Assembly (NCBI RefSeq): GCF_000003195.3
Contig: NW_018396405.1
Location: forward strand, 370,486-434,485
Length of the DNA: 64,000 nucleotides
DNA from: Sorghum bicolor
Taxonomy: Eukaryota > Streptophyta > Magnoliopsida > Poales > Poaceae
Reading direction: 5' to 3'
The notes below the pieces were generated by a model. The model had not been told where the DNA came from. It was given only the letters and a program-made list of their open reading frames with translations, and searched no databases. The position numbers were made by a program, and so were the translations under genes. Shown one piece after another: positions 23,401 through 35,600 of this stretch; positions within the stretch are counted from its first letter, which is position 1; every line of letters starts with the position of its first letter.

Positions 23401-24713
23401 GCGGGGCGTCGACGTCGCCTCGAGGCGGACCCTCGAGGATCCGGTCGAGGCGAGACGCCATCCCCTTGGAATCGTCGCTGTCGCCGCCGTCGTCCTCACT
23501 GGGGGATTCTTCTTCAGGCTCCCCCCTTTGCCTGGACTTGGCTCGACGCACCTCTAACGATGGGCGGTCGAGATTCTTCTTCTTCTTCTCTTTCTTTTCT
23601 AAGTCCTTTGCGGACTTCTGCTTTTCTACGGATTGATGCCGCTTGTCACGGTCGACCCCATCCTCCTTTACTGGAGGCCTCGAGGACCGAACGTCGATGG
23701 TCCCTGCGAGAGCAAGGACAGGCTTAAAAAGGGGATCGAAGGAAATCTGGAATCAAAGCCATACGCAAGGAAAGAACTTACCAAGTCGATTGAGCCCGCG
23801 TCAGGCCTCATGGGGAAGCCGTTGACGTGCTCTGGCTGGAAGTCATCGGCGACGGCCGCCCTGACCCGGGCCGTGACCTCGTCGTCCACCGGGGCCTCGT
23901 TGGACATCCGGCACGCCTCGAGGTCCCGGGACGAAGCGCCGGGACCCATCTCATCCATCCTCAGCGGCCGAGACATCAACGGGAGAATCCTCCGATGATG
24001 GACGGCCGAGAGGACGAGAGCGGCGGACAGACCCTCCACACGTAGTTTCTTCAAGGCGTCAAGGAGGGGGTCGAGCCGCGACTGATGAACTTTGACGACG
24101 CCGTACGTCCAGTTCTCCGGGCGCTCTGTGATCAGGCGGCCGGTGTAGGCAGGAAGGAGACCATCATCGTTTCTCAGGTAGAACCACTGGAGTCCCATCC
24201 GGCGTGGTTCGATGACAATCCCACCGGGATGTACTCGCGTGGCCTCTCCGTCTTCCCCGTCTTCAGCACAAGGTTGAGGCACCCCGCCCGTACGGGTTTC
24301 CTCACGCCTGTGGTCCTGGTGGGGGCGTTGAAGAGCTCGCCCCTGTAGAGGTGGAGCCATAGGTCCCAGTGGGGCATCATCCCCAAATAGCCCTCACACA
24401 CCATGGCAAAGACCGCCGCGACGGTGATGGCATTTGGGGAAAAGTGCTGGAGCTCCACCCCGTAATGGTTGCAGAGGGCCCACATGAAGCGGCTCGGAGG
24501 AGCGCCCAGGCCGTGGCGGTGGAACTTGGCGAAAGAGACCACATAGCCCGTGGGTGGCTGGGTCTCCCCGTGGTCCGCCGCCGGCGCGGTCCACTCCGGC
24601 CGCGACAATGAAGTGCGGGAGCGCAGAAGCCCCTCCCTCTCGAGCTCCAGCAGACAGCGCTCCGTCATCGACGACGGGCGCCAGTCGTCGGCGGCGATGA
24701 GTCTCACAGGCAT
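20456..24713 (-). pseudogene. Antisense spliced gene of Tat1 ('putative gypsy type transposon' domain + coiled coil)
   Basis: The gene reads opposite to the element. ATG is at 24713-24711 (MPVRLIAADDWRPSS). Likely exons on the - strand: 24713-23782, 23703-23058, 22966-22890, 22802-21736, 21660-21003, 20927-20456, all with GT...AG introns of 57-91 bp. Exon 1 carries the region named 'putative gypsy type transposon' (Pfam PF04195, Transposase_28, from memory): GYVVSFAKFHRHGLGAPPSR, LQHFSPNAITVAAVFAMVC, GYLGMMPHWDLWLHLYRGEL. Exons 2-4 are Pro/Arg/Glu-rich, with Gln/Glu repeats. Exon 5 is a long coiled coil (LLESQEKLLKAYKELLALEE). Exon 6 has GFSYDMEVVSHGFVTDISK. Compared with Tat2 it has single-base frameshifts near 24190, 21298, 21160 and 20870, so it is broken. 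The function is unknown; the family name does not show transposase activity. Confidence 0.8.
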
Positions 24714-24837
24714 CTTTGGATGGAAGGAAGGTGGATTCGCTACTGCTCGAGGGTGCGCGCGCGCGTGAGATGGCAAGGAAGCTAAGGCAATGGTGGAGGC
24801 AGAAGGTGGAAGGGAGAATGGCAACCGGGCCATGGGA

Positions 24838-24845
24838 TATTTATA
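24838..24845 (-). promoter_or_regulatory. TATA box of the Tat1 antisense gene
   Basis: On the - strand this reads TATAAATA, about 125 bp upstream of the antisense ATG. The Tat2 gene has TATAAAT 124-130 bp before its ATG and the Tat3 gene TATAAAG 131-137 bp before its ATG. The constant placement in three elements supports a separate promoter. Confidence 0.7.
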
Positions 24846-25613
24846 GACGACAACCACCAACGGGCAGATCCGATAAATACGGTAACTCCCCCCATAAATG
24901 CGCCGCCTAACGGTCTTTTTTCCTCTCACAGACGGGACGCTACGGATTCTGCGCCGATACAGTGTCGCAACGGCTCCCGCCTGAAAAGACGCGCCCAACG
25001 GGCAAAAAGGTGAACCGCCACGGCCTCTTCCTTCCCTTGTAAGCCAAGGTACGTACCTACGAGAGTCTCGAGAGGTCGCAGGCTGACCCGCCGAAAGGGT
25101 TCGACAGCCAATCTTGAGCACCAGAGTCAAGGATGCCCGGCGAGTGGTCGAAAGTCGAGGCCCGCCTCGAGAACTCGCTGGGGATGTCCAAGGTAGGGTC
25201 GAGACAGTCGAGAGGAATCCCCCGACGGGAGGCATCGAGCCACTGGCCTCTATCGAACGAGACCAGCATCCCCGACCATATCGACCCCGCTTTATGAGAA
25301 CGCCTCCGGGCTACAGCTGACCTCCTCGAAAGGGGCACAGGTTCTCACTTGGACTACCTGTTAGGAACTCAATCTGAGGTGGATGACGCTCGCTCTATCG
25401 AGAGTACGTCGAAACCCCTGCACATAACGAGCCAATCAGAACCTTCCACCACAGGTGTCGACAGCGTTTCTGCACATTAGGCGATATAACCCTCGAAGGA
25501 GTCAAAAACTCCTCCAAGGGCTCGGGGGCTACCCCCGTAGGGTCGCTCGCGCGCCCCCACGGAACCTCGACCATGAAATATAGCCTCCACTCGAGCGCCA
25601 GCGCTCAAATGGA
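24846..25613. other. Upstream region of the antisense gene / pre-PPT spacer of Tat1
   Basis: No gene visible; open frames here are short and not shared as proteins. The region corresponds to 50130-50905 of Tat2. It probably holds the distal promoter of the antisense gene. Repeated CTCGAG-type motifs occur, as in the rest of the element. Confidence 0.6.
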
Positions 25614-25627
25614 GACTCGGGGGCTAC
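25614..25627 (+). other. Polypurine tract of Tat1
   Basis: ACTCGGGGGCTAC stands directly before the 3' LTR. Tat2 has the same motif next to its 3' LTR (reverse strand, 50116-50128). It is the expected primer site for plus-strand DNA synthesis, although it is interrupted by pyrimidines. Confidence 0.6.
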
Positions 25628-26657
25628 TGTCGAGGATATCAGTAAGGGATACCCCAACTGATGTCCATGTCAAGATTATCCGAACACGAAATTCGACGCC
25701 CTATCCAGTTGTGCGTACGGTCCTCGATGACCGCAGCCTCGAAGACGGAAAGGGCGTCCTGCGAATCGACCAGAGCTCGAATACAGGCTACCGTCGAATA
25801 CGGAAACGGGCTCAAGCGAATCGAAAGACGTCGAGCGCAAGAACGCCGCCCGCCGCCTGACGCGAGCACGGGAACCAGGGCATTTAATGCGCCTGTCGCA
25901 TTCCCACCTAACACGCCAGTCACGGGAAGCGTGATAGGGAACAGGCACCCGTCCCATCATTCTTTTTGCAGCCTTCCTCACCAAATAACCCAGAGCATGT
26001 CAGGACGCAGGAAGCATGGTCGGAACGTCTAATCAAGACCCCCTCGAGACGTCCAAGGTCAGCACTCTGGCTAGCAAGGCGTTACACGGCGATCGACCCT
26101 CGACCAGACACGTTTCCTTCCTGGGGAAGGGTTGGGCGTCGAATGACAACACCAGAACCGCTCTGAAGTATCTGCCGCCATGACGTACAGGCGTGCGGCA
26201 GACAAACCAGCCCAAGACGGCGTACAGAGCAGGATACAGGGGCACGCGTAATCATCATCAAGCTACCGGGACGGGACGGCTCGAGACCACGCCGGTACGG
26301 AGGCCTCGAGTAGGTCAGCGCACCATGCCCCTATCGACCCCTACTCTGACGCCTACACATGTACCCTAGGCCCCTCCTTGGAACTATAAAAGGGGAGGCC
26401 TGGGAGCGATCATGCGAGACAACACTCACACGTAGTAGAGCTTCCATACTCCATCCCAGTTCATACACGCTTGTATTCACCCCTATACAAGCACTTAGGT
26501 GCAAGATAATACAAACTCTCCTCCCCAGCTGGACATAGGGCCTTCTCTTGCCTGAACCAGGATAAATCTTTGTGTCTTCTTGCATCACTATCTAGAAAAG
26601 GGAGCACGCATACAAATTTACTCGTTGGTGTGACCCCCCGTGGGGAAAACACCGACA
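25628..26657 (+). repeat. Tat1 3' LTR (1,030 bp)
   Basis: Full-length LTR from TGTCGAGG to CCGACA. TATAAAA at 26385-26391. It holds the 84 bp missing from the 5' LTR. It is followed by the TSD CTACG (26658-26662) and satellite. Confidence 0.93.
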
Positions 26658-26662
26658 CTACG

Positions 26663-29600
26663 AGTTCTGTCGGGTGTGTCGAAATTGATTTTCGAGCATA
26701 TGGTACGTTCTGTGCAAACCGTGCACCTATATTGCATTAAGATTAGCACTATCTCCAAACCGAGCTTCCACTTGAGCCCCTTTACCTAGGAGTACCATTG
26801 CGTGCGTCCTAAATGTTTTCTTAGCCTCTAGCGCATTAGGTGCAAACCGTGCACCTATCTTGCACCAAAACTAACACTATCTCCAAATAGACCGAAGTGA
26901 GATTCCATATGACATATGTCATTAAGAGTTCTATTAGTTGTGTCTAAATTAATTTCTGAGCATATGGTACGTTCCATGCAAACCAAGCACCTATCATGCA
27001 TCAAAATTAGCACTATCTCCAAACAGACCAAACCGAGCTTCCACTTGAGCCTCTTCACCTAGGAGTCTCATCGGGTGCTTCCACAATGGTTTCTGAGCTA
27101 TGGTGCATTAGGCGCAAACTGTGCACCTATCTTGCATCGAAACTAACACTGTCTATAAATGTACTGGAGCGAGATTCCATATGACACACATCATTTAGGA
27201 GTTCTATTGGGTGCGTCCAAATTGGTTTCTGAGCAGATGGTATGTTCCATGTAAACCGTGCATCTATCTTGCTTCAAGATTAGCACTATCTTCAAACAGA
27301 CCAAACCGAGCTTTCACTTGAGCCTCTTCACCTAGGAGTACCATAGGGTGCTTAGACAATGGTTTCTGATCCTATGGTGCATTAGTTGCAAACCGTACAC
27401 CTATCTTGCAACAAAACTCACACTATCTCCAAACAGACCAAAGCAAGATTCCATATGACACACGTCATTTAGAAGTTCCATCAGGTGCTTCTTGCAGTTC
27501 CATCGGGTGTGTCCAAATTGATTTCTAAGCATATGGTGCGCCTATCTTGAATCATGATTAGAACTATCTCCAAACAGACCGAACCAAGCTTCCACTTGGG
27601 CCTCTTCACCAAGGAGTACCATCGGGTGCGTCCAAAATGGTTTCTTAGATTATGGTGCAGTAGGTGCAAACCGTGCACCTATCTTACATCAAAACTAACG
27701 CTATCTCCAAATGGACCGAAGCAAGATTCCATGACACCCATCATCTAGGAGTTCTATCAGGTGTCCAAATTGATTTCCGAGGATATGATATGTTCCACGC
27801 AAACCATGCACCTATCTTGCCTCAATATTAGCACTATCTCGAAACAAACCAAACCAAACTTTCACTTGAACCTCTTCACCTAAAAGTACCATTGGGTGCT
27901 TCCATAATGATTTCTGACCCTATGGTGCATTAGGCGCAAACCGTGCACCTATCTTGCACTAAAACTAACATTGTCTCTAAATAGACCCAAGCTAGAATCC
28001 ATATGACACATGTCATCTAGGAGTTCTATTGAGTGCGTCCAAATGGATTTCTGAGCATATGGTACGTTCCATGCAAACCATGCACCTATCCTGCATCAAG
28101 ATTAGCACTATCTCCAAACATCGAAAAGAGCTTCCACTTGAGCCTCTTCACCTAGGAGTATTATCGGGTGCTTCTACAATGGTTTCTGAGCCAATGGTGT
28201 ATTATGCGCAAACCATGCACCAATCTTGCACCTAAACTAACACTGACTCCAAACAGACCGAAGCGAGATTCCATATGACACACATGATCTAGTAGTTCTA
28301 TCGGGTGCGTACAAATTGATTTATGAGAATATGGTACATTCCATGTAAACCGTACACCTATCTTGCATCAAGATTGACACTATCTCCAAATAGACAGAAC
28401 CGAGCTTTCACTTGAGCCTCTTGACCTAGGAGTACCATTGGGAACTTCTACAACAGTTTCTGAGCCTATGGTGCACTAGGCACAAACCACGCACCTATCT
28501 TGCACCGAAACTAATACTATCTCCAACTGGACCGAACCGAGATTCCATATGACACACTTCATCTATTAGTTCCATTAGGTGCATCTAGCAGTTCCATTGG
28601 GTGTGTCCAAATTTATTTCTGAGCATATGGTACGTTCCATGCAAACCGTGCGTCTATCTTGCATCAAGATTAGAACTATCTCTAAACAGACTGAACCAAG
28701 CTTCCACTTGAGCCTCTTCACCAAGGAGTACCACTAGGTGTGTCCAGAATGGTTTCTTAGACTATGGTGCATTATGTGCAACCGTGCACTTATCTTGCAC
28801 CGAAACTAACACTATCTCTAAATGGACTGAAGCAAGATTCCATATGACACACATCATCTAGGAGTTCTATCTGTTGTGTCCAAATTGGTTTTTGAGCATA
28901 TGGTATGCTCCATGCAAACCATGCACTTATCTTGCATCAAGATTAGCACTATATCAAAATAGACCAAACCAAGCTTTCACTTGAGCCTCTTCACCTAGGA
29001 GTACCATCGAATGCTTCCACAATGGTTTCTGACCCTATGGTGCATTAGGTGCAAACCGTGCACCTATGTTGCACCGAAACTAACATTGTCTCAAAAGAGA
29101 CCAAAGCGAGACTCCATATGACACACATCAAGTTCTGCTGGGTGCATCCAAATTGATTTCTAAGCATGTGGTATGTACCATGCAAACTGTGCACCTATCT
29201 TACATCAAGATTAGCACTATCTCAAAAGAGACCGAACCAAGCTTCCACTTCAGCCTCTTCACTTAGGAGTTTCATCGGGTGCTTCGATAATGGTTTCTGA
29301 GCCTATGGTGCATTAGGCGCAAACAATGCACCTATCTTGCACCAAAACTAATATTGTCTCCAAACAGACCGAAGCAAGATTCTATATGACACACATTATC
29401 TTGGAGTAATATCGGGTGCATCAAAATTGATTTCCAAGCATATAGTACATTCCCTGCAAACCGTGCACCTATCTTGCATCAAGATTAGCACTATCTCCAA
29501 ACCGAGCTTCCAGTTGAGCCCCTTTATCTAGGAGTACCATCATGTGCGTCCAAAATGTTTCTTAGCCTATGGTGCGATAGGCACAAACTGTGTACCTATC

Positions 29601-32600
29601 TTGCACCAAAACTAACTCTATCTCCAAAGAGAACGAAGTGAGATTCTATATGACACACATCATCTAGGTGTTCCACTAGGTGCTTTCAAATAGATTTCTA
29701 AGCATATGGTACGTTCCATACAATTCGTGCATCTATCTTGCATCAAGATTAGCACTATATCCAAACAAACCAAACTTAGCTTCCACTTGAGCACCTTTAC
29801 CTAGGAGTATCATCGGGTGCATCGAAAAATGGTTTCTTAGCCTAAGATGCATCAGGCGCAAATCGTGTACCTATCTTGCACCAAAACTAACTATGTCTCT
29901 GAACAGACTGAAGCGAGATTCTATATGGCAGTCATCTAGGAGTTCTATTGGACGCGTCCAAATGGATTTCATAGCATATGGTACGTTCCTTGCAAACCGT
30001 GCACCTATCTTGCATCAAGATTAGCATTATCTCCAAACAGATCGAACCAAGCTTCCACTTAGCCTTCACCTAGGAGTATCATCGGGTGCTTCCACAATAA
30101 TTTCTGAGCCTATGGTGCATTATGCGCAAATTGTGCACCAATCTTGCACCAAAACTAACAGTCTCCAAACAGACTGAAGCGAGATTCAATATGACACACA
30201 TCATCTAGGAGTTATATCGGGTGCGTCCAAATTGTTTTCCGACAATACACTATCTTCAACTGGACCGAAGCGAGATTCTGTATGACACACTTTAGCTAGT
30301 AGTTCCATTGGGTGCATCTAGTAGTTCCATCGGGTTTGTCCAAATTGATTTCTAAGCATATGGTACGTTCCATGCAAACCGTGAGCCTATCTTGCATCAA
30401 GATTAGAACTATCTCCAAACAGACCAAACCAAGCTTACACTTGAGCCACTTCACCAAGGAGTACCACTGGGTGCGTCCAAAATGGTTTCTTAGACTATGG
30501 TGCATTAGGTGCAAACCGTGCACCTATCTTACACCAAAACTTACACTATTTCCAAATGGACCGAAGCAAGATTCCATATGACACATCATCTATGAGTTCT
30601 ATCGGGTGTGTCCAAATTGATTTCTGAACTTATGGTATGTTCCATACAAACTGTGCACCTATCTTGCATCAAGATTAGCACTATATCGAAATAGACCAAA
30701 CCGAGCTTTCACTTGAGTCTCTTCACCTAGGAGTACCATTGGGTGCTTCCACAATGGTTTCTGACCCTATGGTGCATTAGTCGCAAAATGAACACCTATC
30801 TTGCACTAAAACTAACATTTTCTCTAAATAGATCAAAGCGAGACTCCATGTGACACACATCATCTAAGAGTTCTATTGGGTGCGTACAAATTGATTTCTA
30901 AGCATATGGTACATTCCATGCAAACTGTGCACCTATCTTACATCAAGATTAGCACTATCTCCAAACAGACCGAACTGAGCTTCCACATCGGGTGCTTCCA
31001 CAATGGTTTCTGAGCCTATGGTGCATTAGGCACAAACCGTGCACCTATCTTGCACCGAAACTAACATTGTCTCCAAACGGACCAAAGCAAGATTCTATAT
31101 GACACACATTATCTAGGAGTTCTATCGGGTGCGTCGAAATTGATTTCGGAGCATAAGGTACGTTCCATGCAAACCGTGCACCTATATTGCATCAAGATTA
31201 GCACTATCTCCAAACCAACCTTCCACTTGAGCCCCTTTACCTAGGAGTACCATCGCGTGCGTCCTAAATGTTTTCTTAGCATCTAGTGCATTAGGCGCAA
31301 ACTGTGCACCTATCTTGCACCAAAACTAACATTATCTCCAAATAGACCGAAGTGAGATTCCATATGACATATGCCATTAAGAGTTCTATTAGTTGTCTCT
31401 AAATTAATTTCTGAGCATATGGTACGCTCCATACAAACCAAGTACCTATCATGCATCAACATTAGCACTATCTCCAAACAGACCAAACCGAGCTTCCACT
31501 TGAGCATGTTCACCTAGGAGTATCATCGGGTGCTTCCACAATGGTTTCTAAGCCTATGGTGCATTAGGCGCAAACCGTGCACCTATCTTGCATCAAAACT
31601 AACACTGTCTACAAATGTACTGGAGTGAGATTCCATATGACACAAATCATCTAGGAGTTCTATTGGGTGCGTCCAAATTGATTTCTGAGCAGATGGTATG
31701 TTCCATGTAAACCGTGCATATATCTTGCTTCAAGATTAGCACTATCTTCAAACAGACCAAATCGAGCTTTCACTTGAGCCTCTTCACCTAGGAGTACCAT
31801 TGGGTGCTTGGACAATGGTTTCTGATCCTATGGTGCATTAGTTGCAAACCATGCACCTATCTTGTAACGAAACTCACTCTGTCTCCAAACAGACCAAAGC
31901 GAGATTCCATATGACACACGTTATTTAGGAGATCTATTGGGTGCTTCCAAATTGACTTCCGAGCATATGGTACATTCCATGCAAACCATGCACCTACCTT
32001 GCATCAAGATTAGCACTATCTCCAAACCGAGCGTCCACTTGAGCCCCTTTACCTAAGAGTGCCATTGCGTGCGTCCAAAATCTACTTATCTTGCACCAAA
32101 ACTAACACTATCTCCAAAGAGATCGAAGTGAGATTCTATATGATACACGTACTCTAGGAGTTCCATTGGGTGCTTCCAAATAAATTTCTTAGCATATGCT
32201 ACGTTCCATGCAATTTGTGCACCTATCATGCATCAAGATTAGCACTATCTTAAAACAAACCAAACTGAGCTTCCACTTGAGCCCCTTTACCTAGGACTAT
32301 CATCGGGTGTATCCAAAATGGTTTCTTGGCCTATGATGCATTAGGCGCAAACCATGTACTTATCTTAGACCAAAACTAACTCTGTCTCCAAAGAGACTGA
32401 AGCAAGATTCCGTATGACACATGTCATCTAATAGTTCTATTTGGTGTGTCCAAATGGATTTCTAAGCATATGGTACGTTCCATGAAAACCGTGCACCTAT
32501 CTTGCATCAATATTAGCACTATCTCCAAAAAGATCGAACTAAGCTTCCATTTGAGCCTCCTCACCTAGGAGTATCATCGGGTACTTCCACAATGGTTCTA

Positions 32601-35600
32601 AGCCTATGGTGCATTATGCGCAAACTGTGCACCAATCTTGCACCTATCCTAACAGTCTCCAAATAGACCGAAGCGAGATTCCATATGACACACATCATCT
32701 AGGAGTTCTATTGGGTGCATCCAAGTTAATTTCTGAGAATATGGTACATTCCATGCAAACCGTACACCTATCTTGCATCAAGATTAGCACTATCTCCAAC
32801 AGACCAAACGGAGCTTTCACTTGAGCCTCTTCACCTAGGAGTACCATCGGGAACTACCACAATTGTTTCTAAGCCTATGGTGCACTAGGCGCAAATCATG
32901 CACCTATCTTGCACCGAAACTAATACTATCTCCAACTGGACCGAAGCAAGATTCTATATGACACACTTCATCTAGTAGTTCAATTAGGTGCTTCTAGCAT
33001 TTCCATTGGGTGTGTCCAAATTGATTTCTAAGCATATGGTACGTTCCATGCAAACCATGCACCTATTTTGCATCAAGATTAGAACTATCTCCAAACAAGC
33101 CGAACTAAGCTTCAACTTGAGCCTCTTCACCTAGGAGTACCACCAGGTGTGTCCAAAATGGTTTCTTAGATTATGGTGCACTAGGCGCAAACCGTGCACC
33201 TATCTTGCATCGAAACGAACACTATCTCCAAATGGACCGAAGCGAGATTCCATATGAGACACATCATCTAAGAGTTCCATTGGGTGTGTCCAATCTAATT
33301 TTTGAGCATATGGTACGTTCCACGCAAACCATGCACCTATCTTGCATCAAGATTAGCACTATATCCAAATAGACCAAACCAAGCTTTCACTTGAGCCTCT
33401 TCACCTAGGAGTACCATCGAGTGCTTCCACAATGGTTTCTGACCCTATGGTGCATTAGGTGCAAACCGTGCACCTATCTTACACCAAAACTAACATTGTC
33501 TCTAAATAGACCAAAGCGAGACTCCATAAGACACACATCAACTAAGAGTTCTGTTGGGTGCATCCAAATTGATTTCTAAGCATGTGGTATGTTCCATACA
33601 AACTGTGCACCTATCTTACATCAAGATTAGCACTATCTCAAAAGAGCCGAACCAAGCTTCCACTTCAGCCTCTTCACCTAGGAGTATCATCGGGTGCTTC
33701 CACAATGGTTTCTGAGCCTATGGTGCATTAGGCGCAAACAATGCACCTATCTTGCACCAAAATTAATATTGTCTCCAAACAGACCGAAGCGAGATTCTGT
33801 ATGACACACATTATCTAGGAGTAATATAGGGTGCATCGAAATTGATTTCCAAGCATATAGTACGTTCCCTGCAAACCGTGCACCTATCTTGCATCAAGAT
33901 TAGCACTATCTCCAAACCGAGCTTTCAGTTGAGCCCCTTTACCTAGGAGTACCATCATGTGCATCCAAAATGTTTCTTAGCCTATGGTGCGATAGGCACA
34001 AACTGTGTACCTATCTTGCACCAAAACTAGCTCTATCTCCAAAGAGAATGAAGTGAGATTCTATATGACACACATCATCTAGGTGTTCCACTAGGTGCTT
34101 TCAAATAGATTTCTAAGCATATGGTATGTTCCTTGCAATTCGTGCACTTATCTTTCATCAAGATTAGCACTATATCCAAAAACCAAACTTAGCTTCCACT
34201 TGAGCACCTTTACCTAGGAGTATCATCGGGTGCATCCAAAATGGTTTCTTAGCCTAAGATGCATAGGCGCAAATCTTGTACCTATCTTGCACCAAAACTA
34301 TGTCTCCGAACAGACTGAAGCGAGATTCTATATGGCAGTCATCTAGGAGTTCTATTGGGCGCGTCGAAATGGATTTCTTAGCATATGGTACGTTCCTTCC
34401 AAATCGTGCACCTATCTTGCATCAAGATTAGCACTATCTCCAAACAGATTGAACCAAGCTTCCACTTGAGCCTTCACCTAGGAGTAACATCGGGTGCTTC
34501 CACAATAGTTTCTGAGCCTATGGTGCATTATGCGCAATTTGTGCACCAATCTTGCACCAAAACTAACAATCTCCAAACAGACCGAAGTGAGATTCAATAT
34601 GACACACATCATCTAGGAGTTCTATCGGGTGTGTCCAAATTGATTTCCGACAATACACTATCTTCAACTGGACCAAAGCGAGATTCCGTATGACACACTT
34701 CAGCTAGTAGTTCCATTGGGTGCGTCTAGTAGTTCTATCGGGTGTGTCCAAATTGATTTCTAAGCATATGGTACGTTCGATGCAAACCGTGAGCCTATCT
34801 TGCATCAAGATTAGAACTATCTCCAAACATACCAAACCAAGCTTACACTTGAGCCTGTTCACCAAGGTGTACCACTGGGTGCGTCCAAAATGGTTTCTTA
34901 GACTATGGTGCATTAGGTGCAAACTGTGCACCTATCTTGCACCGAAACTAACACTATCTCCAAATGGACCGAAGCAAGATTCCATATGACACACATCATC
35001 TAGGAGTTCTATCGGGTGTGTCCAAATTGATTTCTGAACTTATGGTATGTTCCATGCAAACCGTGCACCTATATTGCATCAAGTTTAGCACTATATCAAA
35101 ATAGACCAAACCGAGCTTTCACTTGAGTCTCTTCACCTAGGAGTACCATTGGGTGCTTCGATAATGGTTTCTGACCCTATGGTGCATGAGGCGCAAAACG
35201 TGCACCTATCTTGCACTAAAACTAACATTTTCTCTAAATAGACCAAAGTGAGACTCCATGTGACACACATCATCTAAGAGTTATATTGGGTGCGTACAAA
35301 TTGATTTCTAAGCATATGGTACGTTCTATGCAAACTGTGCACCTATCTTACATCAAGATTAGCACTATCTCCAAACAGACCGAACCGAGCTTCCACATCG
35401 GGTGCTTCCACAATGGTTTCTGAGCCTATGGTGCATTAGCCACAAACCGTGCACCTATCTTGCACCGAAGCTAACGTTGTCTCCAAACAGACCGAAGCGA
35501 GATTCTATATGACACACATTATCTAGGAGTTCTATTGGGTGCGTCGAAATTGATTTCCAAGCATATGGTACGTTCCATGCAAACCGTGCACCTATATTGC

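Larger units (their letters stand above)
11416..26657 (+). mobile_element. Tat1: complete Ty3/Gypsy LTR retrotransposon, Tat lineage, with antisense gene
   Basis: The element starts TGTCGAGGATATCAG and ends AACACCGACA, with TSD CTACG at 11411-11415 and 26658-26662. It spans 15,242 bp, of which 1,100 bp are a later nested solo LTR with its TSD. Order: 5' LTR, primer-binding site, gag-protease, RT, RNase H, second RNase H-like domain, integrase, spacer, an antisense gene, polypurine tract, 3' LTR. The second RNase H and the extra gene between pol and the 3' LTR are marks of the Tat lineage (RIRE2/Retand/Grande/Ogre relatives). The two LTRs differ by roughly 30 substitutions by eye plus one 84-bp deletion, so insertion is not very recent. 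pol is broken in several places, so the copy is non-autonomous. Confidence 0.92.

Noticed and set aside
21475..23727. Several + strand frames rich in Leu, Ser or Arg within the antisense gene of Tat1
   Set aside because: They are shadows of the GC-rich coiled-coil and linker exons on the - strand.
24714..25613. Possible additional gene upstream of the antisense gene
   Set aside because: Frames here are short, not shared with Tat2 as protein, and the region is explained as promoter plus spacer.
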